Assembly: GCA_949286645.1 (NCBI GenBank)
Contig: CASEDN010000025.1
Span: forward strand, 1 to 6,040
Length of the DNA: 6,040 bases
Direction: 5' to 3'
Source of the DNA: an uncultured bacterium
GTDB lineage: Bacteria > Bacillota_I > Bacilli_A > RF39 > UBA660
The notes under the pieces are model-generated. The model did no database searches. It saw only the letters and a list, made by a program, of their open reading frames with translations, and was not told the origin of the DNA. The translations under genes were made by a program, and so were the position numbers. Below are positions 1 to 5,899 of the stretch, one piece after another; position 1 is the first letter of the stretch; each line of letters opens with the position of its first letter.

Positions 1-2187
1 ATTAAAGGAGAAGTTAGTGTAGATGAATCTTCTATTACTGGAGAGAGTAAAGAAGTATATAAGAAGCCTTTTGTTAATGGGATTAATCCTAGTAATAATA
101 ATGAACTATTAAGAGGTAGTGTTATATATCATGGTGTTGGAGAAATGGTTGTTACGAAAGTAGGGGTTAATACTTTTTATGGTAAGATATCTTTAGAGTT
201 ACAAGAGAAACCAAGAGAAAGTCCTTTAAAATTGAGACTTAGAGATCTTGCTAAAGTAATTAGTAGAATAGGTTATATAGGGGCTTTTTTAGTAGCCTTT
301 TCATATTTATTTTCTGTTCTTATTATAGATAATAACGTTGATATAAATAGAATATTACTTACTATTTCTGATACGTCTTTACTATTTGCATATTTCCTTC
401 AAGCTTTAACACTTGCAGTTACAATAATAGTAGTATCTGTTCCTGAAGGCCTACCCATGATGATAACTTTAGTACTTTCTAGTAATATGAAAAGAATGTT
501 AAAAGATAATGTTTTAGTTAGAAAACTTATGGGAATAGAGACTGCTGGTAGTTTAAATATATTATTTACAGATAAGACAGGTACTCTTACTAAAGGGGAA
601 CTTGAAGTAGTAGGAGTTATGTTTGGCAATTTAGATTACTATAAAGATAAGAGTAGACTTAAGAATAGTATCTCTTATTATAATATATTAAAAAAGGGTA
701 TTCTTTCTAATACTAATTGTGTCTATGATGATGAGAAAAAAATGTGGATAGGGGGAAATGCTACTGATAAGGCAGTTGTTAATTATTTAGGAGAGAAAAA
801 TTATGCTGTTAAAAAAATAAAAGAAGTTCCTTTCGATAGTAAAAATAAATATTCTTATACTAAAGTATTAGAAGGAAGTAGAGAGATAACTTATTATAAA
901 GGTGCCCCTGAAGTATTACTTGATAAATGTAAGTCTTATATTTCATCTAGTGGAAAAAAGGTTCCTTTTGTTAATAAAAATAGAATTATAGATGTAATAG
1001 ATGAATATGCATCTAAAGGTATTAGAGTATTAATGCTTGCTATGGATGATAGTAGTGGTTTATCTTTTATATCTTTATTATTTATTAAAGATGAGTTAAG
1101 AGAAGAAGTTAAAGATGGAATAGAGTTAGTTAGGAAAGCTGGTATTAAGACTGTTATGATAACTGGCGATAATAAAAAAACAGCAATGTCTATTGCTAAA
1201 GAAGCAGGAATTGTAAATAGTGATATAGATGTTGTTCTTACAAGTAGTGAATTAAATAGTATGAGTGATGATGCTGTTAAAGATATTATTCCTAATTTAT
1301 GTGTTGTAGCAAGGGCTCTTCCTACCGATAAGAGTAGATTAGTAAGACTATCTCAAGAGTTAGGACTTGTTGTTGGTATGACAGGTGATGGTGTTAATGA
1401 TGCGCCAGCTTTAAAAAAGGCCGATGTTGGTTTTGCTATGGGTTCAGGTACTGAAGTAGCGAAGGAAGCATCTGATATTATTTTACTTGATAATAACTTT
1501 AATTCTATAGTAAAGGCGATTACTTATGGTAGAACAATCTTTAAAAGTATTCGTAAATTTATTATCTTTCAATTAACAGTTAATTTCTGTGCTGTTTTCT
1601 TATCAATAGTAGGACCATTTATCGGAGTTGCTAATCCTGTTACTGTTATTCAAATGCTTTGGGTTAACATGGTTATGGATACTCTTGCAGGAATTGCCTT
1701 TTCTTATGAAGCCCCTCTTTTAGAATATATGGAAGAACCTCCTAAAAAACGTGATGAGAAAATCTTAAACAGTTATATGATTCATGAGATAATATTTACA
1801 AGTATTTATTCTTTCTTACTTTGTATTTTCTTCTTAAAAAGTCCATTTATTCATTCCTTCTTTAGAAGTGGTAGAAATGATATTTACTTTATGAGTGCTT
1901 TCTTTGGACTATTTATCTTTATGATGATATTTAATAGTTTTAATGCTAGGACTTCTCGCCTTAATATCTTTGCTAATCTTCTTTCTAATAAAGTATTTTT
2001 AGGAGTAATTATCTTTATAGTAATAGTTCAAGTTATTCTTATTTATTATGGAGGAGATTTGTTTAGAACGACATCTCTTAGCATAAAAGAAGTAGAGATA
2101 ATGCTAATCTGTGCCTTTTCTGTTATACCGGTAGAGTTCTTTAGAAAATTATATCTTAAAAGTAGAGGGAAACTTGGTTGTGTTTAA
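1..2187 (+). CDS. P-type Ca2+-transporting ATPase, PMCA-like (type IIB), 5' end missing
   Basis: This is a membrane pump that uses ATP to export Ca2+ from the cytoplasm. The reading frame is open from base 1, so the gene starts upstream; 728 residues are visible, and roughly 150 are missing judging from typical lengths near 870-900. In visible numbering: actuator-domain TGES at 13-16; M3 about 92-110; M4 with PEGLP at 148-152, whose Glu is a Ca2+ ligand in the family; phosphorylation motif DKTGTLT with Asp191; KGAPE of the nucleotide domain at 300-304; TGDN at 388-391; hinge TGDGVND at 461-467. M5 has FQLTVNFCAV (Asn528, Ala531) and M6 has WVNMVMDT (Asn556, Asp560). These match plasma-membrane Ca2+-ATPases better than SERCA. 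Four further hydrophobic segments follow. The protein ends shortly after M10, with no long calmodulin-type tail. The ion assignment is by family motif; the family call is very secure. Confidence 0.95.
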   Translation: MKGEVSVDESSITGESKEVYKKPFVNGINPSNNNELLRGSVIYHGVGEMVVTKVGVNTFYGKISLELQEKPRESPLKLRLRDLAKVISRIGYIGAFLVAFSYLFSVLIIDNNVDINRILLTISDTSLLFAYFLQALTLAVTIIVVSVPEGLPMMITLVLSSNMKRMLKDNVLVRKLMGIETAGSLNILFTDKTGTLTKGELEVVGVMFGNLDYYKDKSRLKNSISYYNILKKGILSNTNCVYDDEKKMWIGGNATDKAVVNYLGEKNYAVKKIKEVPFDSKNKYSYTKVLEGSREITYYKGAPEVLLDKCKSYISSSGKKVPFVNKNRIIDVIDEYASKGIRVLMLAMDDSSGLSFISLLFIKDELREEVKDGIELVRKAGIKTVMITGDNKKTAMSIAKEAGIVNSDIDVVLTSSELNSMSDDAVKDIIPNLCVVARALPTDKSRLVRLSQELGLVVGMTGDGVNDAPALKKADVGFAMGSGTEVAKEASDIILLDNNFNSIVKAITYGRTIFKSIRKFIIFQLTVNFCAVFLSIVGPFIGVANPVTVIQMLWVNMVMDTLAGIAFSYEAPLLEYMEEPPKKRDEKILNSYMIHEIIFTSIYSFLLCIFFLKSPFIHSFFRSGRNDIYFMSAFFGLFIFMMIFNSFNARTSRLNIFANLLSNKVFLGVIIFIVIVQVILIYYGGDLFRTTSLSIKEVEIMLICAFSVIPVEFFRKLYLKSRGKLGCV

Positions 2188-2206
2188 GAAGATTTTGTAT
2201 TATAAT
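2178..2206 (+). promoter_or_regulatory. Sigma-A-like promoter for the three-gene EEP-like set
   Basis: A perfect -10 TATAAT lies at 2201-2206, with TTGTGT at 2178-2183 as a partial -35 and a 17-base spacer. The -35 overlaps the stop codon region of the Ca2+-ATPase gene. Transcription would start near 2213, leaving a leader of only about 17 bases, most of it the ribosome binding site. This suggests the trio is transcribed apart from the ATPase gene, although read-through from it is not excluded because I see no convincing terminator between them. Confidence 0.6.
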
Positions 2207-2216
2207 ATAAATCACT

Positions 2217-2222
2217 GGGGGG
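2217..2222 (+). promoter_or_regulatory. Ribosome binding site, run of six G, sets a GTG start
   Basis: A run of six G stands in otherwise very AT-rich sequence, seven bases before the GTG at 2230. The spacing and the absence of any other start with a binding site nearby support GTG as the initiation codon. Confidence 0.7.
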
Positions 2223-2229
2223 ATATACA

Positions 2230-2811
2230 GTGGAAAACTTAAGAATTATGAGTTTTGATTTAGATTCTTTTACTTTAGTTAAAAGTAAAGAGGAAAGATC
2301 TAAAAGAGTAATAGACTATATTAAGAATTTAAATATTGATATTACATTGTTACAAGGAAATAATAATTTACTTTATGATCTTTCTACAAGGGTGGATGGA
2401 TATAATATTGTTTATGATTATTACAATAGTATGTTTTTGATGAATCCTATATTAGATACTATTGATGAATTCTCTTTTGTAGATTGTAGTGCCGTTATTA
2501 CTAAATTTAAAGATGAAGATATTGCTTTCAACAATATTAAAAAATATAAAAAAGAAAGTTTATGGGAATTTAGAAATATGGTTAAGGAATATGAAAGTGT
2601 GGAACACAAAGTTTTAGCAGGGACACTACCAAATGTAAATATAGATAGTTTTTGTGATAAATATAATTTTGATAATATTTGTAGCGAACATAGAAATAAT
2701 CATATTCTTGTATCTAAAGAACTAGATGTTAGAGTAGTAGATGGTCCTATGATGTATTCGATAGAAGTGCAACCTATGGTTGTTGATATTGCATATAGGA
2801 AAGTTAGATAA
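2230..2811 (+). CDS. EEP-like (DNase I-fold) protein lacking catalytic residues, paralogue 1
   Basis: This 193-residue protein has no signal peptide or membrane segment, so it is probably cytoplasmic. No specific family is recognised, but its outline follows the endonuclease/exonuclease/phosphatase fold: first strand LRIMSFDLD at 4-12, helix, IDITLLQG at 36-43, LAGTLP at 129-134, FCDKYNFDNIC at 141-151, HILVSKELDV at 158-167 and a final strand around 180-187. In active enzymes the corresponding motifs are usually SxN, LQE, GDFN, a D-x-I-L-V-S strand and SDHxP. Here they read SFD, LQG, GTLP, HILVS and VQP, so the metal-binding and catalytic side chains are absent. It is also shorter than the usual ~250 residues. 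It starts at GTG behind a six-G binding site and is the first of three tandem paralogues, 12 bases from the next gene. It is the most divergent of the three at its C-terminus, which lacks the shared EVTLKKVLK ending. The gene call is secure; the fold assignment is inferred by eye. Confidence 0.85.
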   Translation: MENLRIMSFDLDSFTLVKSKEERSKRVIDYIKNLNIDITLLQGNNNLLYDLSTRVDGYNIVYDYYNSMFLMNPILDTIDEFSFVDCSAVITKFKDEDIAFNNIKKYKKESLWEFRNMVKEYESVEHKVLAGTLPNVNIDSFCDKYNFDNICSEHRNNHILVSKELDVRVVDGPMMYSIEVQPMVVDIAYRKVR

Positions 2812-2817
2812 GGAAGG
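2811..2817 (+). promoter_or_regulatory. Ribosome binding site AGGAAGG deciding the ATG start at 2824
   Basis: AGGAAGG begins at the last base of the preceding stop codon and lies six bases before ATG 2824. An in-frame TTG at 2818 directly abuts this site with no spacer, so it is not a credible start. The overlap of stop codon and binding site suggests translational coupling to the upstream gene. Confidence 0.7.
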
Positions 2818-2823
2818 TTGTTT

Positions 2824-3465
2824 ATGGAAAATTTAAAAATACTTAGCATGAATTTAGGTAGGAGTTTTGTTCCTTTTAAAGATAAGGGAAAAAGAGAATA
2901 TTTAATGGAGTTTATTAAAAAAGAAGATTATGATATTGTTATGTTACAAGGTAATAGAATAGGAAGTAATAGACTTTTTAAAGATTTAGGATATAGTTAT
3001 GCTGATTCTTCTAAAAATGTGATTACTCTTGTATCTAAGAGAGAAATTGTTGAAAATAGTTCTACTGATGAATTAAATTGTTCAATAATTTCTAATATTA
3101 CTAATCCCGTAGAACTTATTAATGTAAATTGTAAAGATAGTAAGAATTTTGATGATGTTTTTAATATATGTGATTATTATAGTAGACAAGATAGCAAAGG
3201 TTTTGTTAGGACTAGAATAGTTGCAGGAAGATTTCCAAGAGAAGTTGATACAAATGAATTTTGTGATGCATTTGATTTAGAAGATATTTCTACTTTAGTA
3301 GGACAAAAGACTCATGCTAAAAATAATAGAGAGATGTTAAATCACTTCTTTATATCTAGGAATTTAGAATGTATGAATATTCATAAATTAGTAGGAATGA
3401 CAGAAGAATCTAAAATTGGTGAAGCTTATCCTATTGAGGTTACTTTAAAGAAAGTGTTGAAATAA
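2824..3465 (+). CDS. EEP-like (DNase I-fold) protein lacking catalytic residues, paralogue 2
   Basis: This 213-residue soluble protein is the longest of the trio and gives the clearest link to the EEP fold. ENLKILSMNLGR at 2-13 matches the first strand and keeps the Asn (Asn10). YDIVMLQGN at 36-44 has Gly where the metal-binding Glu of LQE belongs. ELINVNCKDS at 97-106 sits where enzymes have a V-N-x-H strand, with Asn/Cys in place of His. IVAGRFP at 132-138 replaces GDFN. LNHFFISRNLEC at 172-183 replaces the D-x-I-L-V-S strand. GEAYPIEVTL at 199-208 looks like the terminal SDHYPIEVTL strand with SDH changed to EAY. ATG 2824 is chosen from the binding site and because the protein then begins MENLKIL, like MENLRIM of paralogue 1. 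It follows paralogue 1 by 12 bases and precedes paralogue 3 by 29. A non-catalytic binding role is a guess; loss of nuclease activity is the stronger inference. Confidence 0.87.
   Translation: MENLKILSMNLGRSFVPFKDKGKREYLMEFIKKEDYDIVMLQGNRIGSNRLFKDLGYSYADSSKNVITLVSKREIVENSSTDELNCSIISNITNPVELINVNCKDSKNFDDVFNICDYYSRQDSKGFVRTRIVAGRFPREVDTNEFCDAFDLEDISTLVGQKTHAKNNREMLNHFFISRNLECMNIHKLVGMTEESKIGEAYPIEVTLKKVLK
3436..3465 (+). repeat. 3'-end direct repeat, copy 1 (end of paralogue 2)
   Basis: These last 30 bases of paralogue 2, encoding EVTLKKVLK and the stop, match bases 4068-4097 at the end of paralogue 3 at 28 of 30 positions. The two differences are a third-codon-position change in Val and TAA versus TAG. 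Much of the remaining length of the two genes is far more diverged. Confidence 0.8.
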
Positions 3466-3494
3466 TTGTTATATAGTTTGGGAGTAAGGAAATA

Positions 3495-4097
3495 ATGAGA
3501 AGATTAAAAATAATTAGTATGAATTTGGAAAGAGATTATGTTATTAATAGGAAAATGGTAAAGCAAAGAAAATTGTTAAAATATGCAGTAGAAAATTATA
3601 ATTATGATATTATTTTTATGCAGGGGGAAAAATTAAAATTAGATTATAAAAAATTAAAATATGAGGAGTATGATAGAGTAGATGATATAATTACGACATT
3701 AATTGAAGAGAATTTTTTAGTTAACGATAGTGATTTAAGTAATGAAGAAATTTTTTATTTTTTTCTTTGGTATGATAATTGTTCTCCAGTGCATATTATT
3801 AATGCAAATTGTAAAAGTAAAGAGAGTTTAGCTTTTAATACAGTGAAAAAAATTTGTGAAAAAAATAGAGTGTTTGGTTCTGAAAAGTTTTATAAAGATA
3901 TGATAATAGCAGGTACATTTTCAGAAGATATAAATATAAGAGATTTCTGTAAAAAATACAGATTATATGATGTTTGTAGGAAAAATGTTCAGCAAAATAA
4001 GGCTAGTCATATTTTGGTTTCTGAATCCTTTGAATGTGAAAATGTTATTAATGAGAAAAATTTAACGGAGGTTACTTTAAAGAAAGTTTTGAAATAG
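3495..4097 (+). CDS. EEP-like (DNase I-fold) protein lacking catalytic residues, paralogue 3
   Basis: This 200-residue soluble protein is the third tandem paralogue. RLKIISMNLER at 3-13 (Asn10 kept), YDIIFMQGE at 37-45 (Gly for the LQE Glu, although a Glu occurs one residue later), VHIINANCKS at 99-108 (no His), IIAGTFS at 137-143 (in place of GDFN), FCKKYRLYDVC at 151-161, SHILVSESFEC at 171-181, and the C-terminus TEVTLKKVLK without SDH. The start has AAGGA four bases upstream and a second possible site, GGGAG, ten bases upstream. The middle contains long T and A runs (for example 3751-3765, encoding a Phe/Tyr-rich stretch). The last ten codons are almost identical in DNA to those of paralogue 2. 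The stop codon and preceding lysine codons form part of the terminator hairpin. The gene is intact; its function is unknown. Confidence 0.87.
   Translation: MRRLKIISMNLERDYVINRKMVKQRKLLKYAVENYNYDIIFMQGEKLKLDYKKLKYEEYDRVDDIITTLIEENFLVNDSDLSNEEIFYFFLWYDNCSPVHIINANCKSKESLAFNTVKKICEKNRVFGSEKFYKDMIIAGTFSEDINIRDFCKKYRLYDVCRKNVQQNKASHILVSESFECENVINEKNLTEVTLKKVLK
4068..4097 (+). repeat. 3'-end direct repeat, copy 2 (end of paralogue 3)
   Basis: This is the partner of the repeat at 3436-3465, with 28 of 30 identical bases in the same reading frame. In this copy, part of the repeat (4079-4087) also serves as the left arm of the terminator hairpin. Confidence 0.8.
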
Positions 4098-4133
4098 CTT
4101 TTCTGCTTTTCTACTTTCTTTTTCTTTTGTTTT
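4079..4133 (+). terminator. Intrinsic terminator of the EEP-like set, overlapping the last stop codon
   Basis: AAAGAAAGT (4079-4087) pairs perfectly with ACTTTCTTT (4113-4121). Inside it, GAAA-T-AGC (4091-4098, one T bulged) pairs with GCTTTTC (4105-4111) around the loop TTTTCT. A T-rich tract continues to about 4133. The left arm is coding sequence for the lysine-rich C-terminus of paralogue 3. The stem is low in GC, as expected in this genome, so efficiency is uncertain. No matching right arm follows paralogue 2. Confidence 0.55.
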
Positions 4134-4134
4134 C

Positions 4135-4143
4135 TGTTAAAAT
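4135..4143 (+). promoter_or_regulatory. Extended -10 promoter for the ABC-F gene
   Basis: TGT followed by TAAAAT (4138-4143) is an extended -10 element. The -35 position (about 4115-4120, TTTCTT) is poor, which is common with extended -10 promoters. The start would be near 4150, just before the binding site GAGGTGAT at 4155-4162, which closely matches the 16S rRNA 3' end. Confidence 0.5.
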
Positions 4144-4165
4144 TTAATTGTTTTGAGGTGATATT

Positions 4166-5755
4166 ATGTTACAAGTAAATAATGTTAGTTTAAAGTTTGA
4201 TAAAAGAACTTTGTTTAGTGATGTTAATTTAAAATTTACTAATGGTAATTGTTATGGAATAATAGGAGCGAATGGTGCGGGTAAAAGTACCTTTTTAAAA
4301 CTTCTTACAGGAGAGATTGATACTACTACTGGAGATATTACAGTTAGTAAGGGAGAGAGAATCTCTATTTTAAAACAAGATCATTATCAGTATGATGATA
4401 TGAAAGTACTTGATGTTGTTATTATGGGTAACGATAGACTTTATAAGATAATGAAAGAAAAAGAAGAGTTATATTCTCATACTGAGTTTACTGAAGAAGA
4501 TGGGTATAGATTAGCAGATTTAGAAGCAGAGTTTTTAGATATGGATGGTTGGAATGCTGAGAATGATGCAGCGATACTTTTAACTAATTTGGGAGTTATT
4601 GATGAGTATTTTGAAAGTCTTATGAAAGATATACCTGTTAAGTTAAGAGTTAAAGTTATGTTAGCATCTGCTTTGTTTGGTAATCCTGATATTCTTTTAT
4701 TAGATGAACCTACTAATAGTTTAGATTTAGATGCAATTAGTTGGTTAGAAGAGTTCTTAATAAATTATCCTAATACAGTAATAGTTGTTAGTCATGATAG
4801 ACATTTCTTAAATAAAGTATGTACTCATATAGTAGATATAGATTATGGTAAGATGAAGATGTATATAGGTAATTATGACTTTTGGTATCAGTCTAGTGAG
4901 TTAGCTTTAAAACAAATGAAAGATGCTAATAAAAAGAAAGAAGAGAAGATTAAAGAATTACAAGACTTTATTGCCAGGTTTAGTGCTAATGCTTCTAAGA
5001 GTAGGCAAGCTACTTCTAGAAAGAAGATGCTAGAGAAAATAGAATTAGATGAAATCGTACCATCATCTAGAAAATATCCTTATATAGATTTTAAGATTAC
5101 TAAGAATATTGGTAAAGAAATACTTAAAGTAGATAATTTAGTTAAAGAAGTTGATGGTAAGAAAATACTTAATAAAATATCATTTACTATTCAAAGAGGA
5201 GATAAAATTGCAATTGTATCTAATAATGATTTAGCGAAAACAACTCTTTTTGATATACTTGCAGGTGTTAGTAAATGTGATGAAGGAGAAATAGTATTTG
5301 GTAAGACAATAGATCCTGGTTATCTACCACAAGATAATAGTAATTACTTTGATAATGATAAAACTATTATAGAGTGGTTAAGTCAGTTTTATAAAGTAGA
5401 CGACGATACTCATTTAAGAAGTTTCTTAGGTAGAATGTTATTTTCAGGAGAAGATGTATTTAAGAAAGTTAGTGTTTTATCAGGAGGAGAGAAAGCCCGT
5501 TGTATGTTAAGTAAACTAATGTTAGAAGAACCTAATTTCCTTATATTAGATGAACCTACTAACCATTTGGATTTAGAGAGTATTACATCGTTAAATAAAG
5601 GGTTAGAGAACTTTGAGGGAGAGCTAATATTAACTTCAAGAGACCATGAGTTAAATCAAACTGTTTGTAATAGAATTATTGAAATATTAGATGATGGCTC
5701 TATTATAGATAGGAGACTATCATTTGATGAGTATTATGAAAAGAAGAGTAAGTAA
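4166..5755 (+). CDS. ABC-F family ATPase, YkpA/YbiT type
   Basis: This is a soluble 529-residue protein with two ATP-binding domains. ABC-F proteins bind near the ribosomal E site and help translation; this subgroup matches Bacillus YkpA and E. coli YbiT. Domain 1: Walker A GANGAGKST at 34-42, Walker B ILLLDE at 176-181, SHD with His210; its signature is IPVKL (156-160), not LSGGE. The inter-domain linker (about 240-310) carries the subgroup's FIARFSANASKSRQATSRKK stretch at 268-287. Domain 2: Walker A is degenerate (SNNDLAKTT, 352-360), LSGGE is intact at 438-442, Walker B is LILDE at 459-463, and the switch histidine is replaced by Arg492 (SRDH). FLGRMLFSGED at 420-430 is typical of the subgroup. 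The ATG has GAGG seven bases upstream. It has its own promoter and terminator. Resistance-type ABC-F is less likely because the match to YkpA runs throughout. The exact cellular role is not shown by sequence. Confidence 0.95.
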   Translation: MLQVNNVSLKFDKRTLFSDVNLKFTNGNCYGIIGANGAGKSTFLKLLTGEIDTTTGDITVSKGERISILKQDHYQYDDMKVLDVVIMGNDRLYKIMKEKEELYSHTEFTEEDGYRLADLEAEFLDMDGWNAENDAAILLTNLGVIDEYFESLMKDIPVKLRVKVMLASALFGNPDILLLDEPTNSLDLDAISWLEEFLINYPNTVIVVSHDRHFLNKVCTHIVDIDYGKMKMYIGNYDFWYQSSELALKQMKDANKKKEEKIKELQDFIARFSANASKSRQATSRKKMLEKIELDEIVPSSRKYPYIDFKITKNIGKEILKVDNLVKEVDGKKILNKISFTIQRGDKIAIVSNNDLAKTTLFDILAGVSKCDEGEIVFGKTIDPGYLPQDNSNYFDNDKTIIEWLSQFYKVDDDTHLRSFLGRMLFSGEDVFKKVSVLSGGEKARCMLSKLMLEEPNFLILDEPTNHLDLESITSLNKGLENFEGELILTSRDHELNQTVCNRIIEILDDGSIIDRRLSFDEYYEKKSK

Positions 5756-5769
5756 TTACTTTTCTTTTT
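5739..5769 (+). terminator. Intrinsic terminator of the ABC-F gene, overlapping its stop codon
   Basis: AAAAGAAGAGTAA (5739-5751) pairs with TTACTTTTCTTTT (5756-5768) over 13 positions, with one G-T wobble at 5746/5761 and loop GTAA at 5752-5755. The stop TAA (5753-5755) lies in the loop. The right arm is itself the start of a T-rich tract. The stem has only two G-C pairs, so strength is uncertain. Confidence 0.55.
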
Positions 5770-5791
5770 AATATGTTTTTAAACAATTTAC

Positions 5792-5821
5792 TTGTATTAA
5801 TCTTAATAATTGTTGTATAAT
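5792..5821 (+). promoter_or_regulatory. Sigma-A-like promoter for the secreted-protein gene, with a dyad over it
   Basis: TTGTAT (5792-5797) and a perfect TATAAT (5816-5821) are separated by 18 bases. Transcription from about 5828 would give a leader of about 72 bases. AACAATT (5782-5788) and AATTGTT (5808-5814) form an inverted repeat that brackets the -35 and the spacer, and ATTAA/TTAAT (5796-5807) lies inside it. This may be an operator, but chance is plausible in such AT-rich DNA. I see no riboswitch-like structure in the remaining leader. Confidence 0.6.
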
Positions 5822-5899
5822 TTAATAAAAATAGCCGTTCTCATTATAAACATATTAAGTATGACATGAACCAATTGCAATAATAGGAGGTAGTATTTA

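Noticed and set aside
399..629. Open frame of 76 codons on the minus strand
   Set aside because: It lies wholly inside the Ca2+-ATPase gene opposite the PEGLP and DKTGTLT coding region and has no promoter or binding site of its own.
2154..2189. Dyad TCTTAAA / TTTAAGA as a terminator after the Ca2+-ATPase gene
   Set aside because: The arms are only seven A/T-rich pairs with a 22-base loop and no clean T tract, and the right arm runs through the promoter.
2421..2609. Open frame of 62 codons on the minus strand
   Set aside because: It lies within paralogue 1, whose frame is supported by similarity to its two neighbours; the minus frame has low-complexity content only.
2818..2823. TTG as start of paralogue 2, adding two residues
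   Set aside because: It abuts the AGGAAGG binding site with no spacer, whereas ATG 2824 is six bases away and gives MENLKIL, matching paralogue 1.
3751..3770. T-run frameshift site in paralogue 3
   Set aside because: The run is interrupted by A and C and the encoded frame continues normally to motifs shared with the paralogues; there is no useful alternative frame.
2230..4097. Trio as decaying pseudogenes
   Set aside because: All three are full-length open frames with good starts and a shared promoter, and all have lost the same catalytic residues, which argues for selection as non-catalytic proteins, not random decay.
5866..5883. Five-codon open frame (MNQLQ) as a leader peptide before the secreted-protein gene
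   Set aside because: It has no binding site of its own and no regulatory codon pattern; such short frames are expected by chance.
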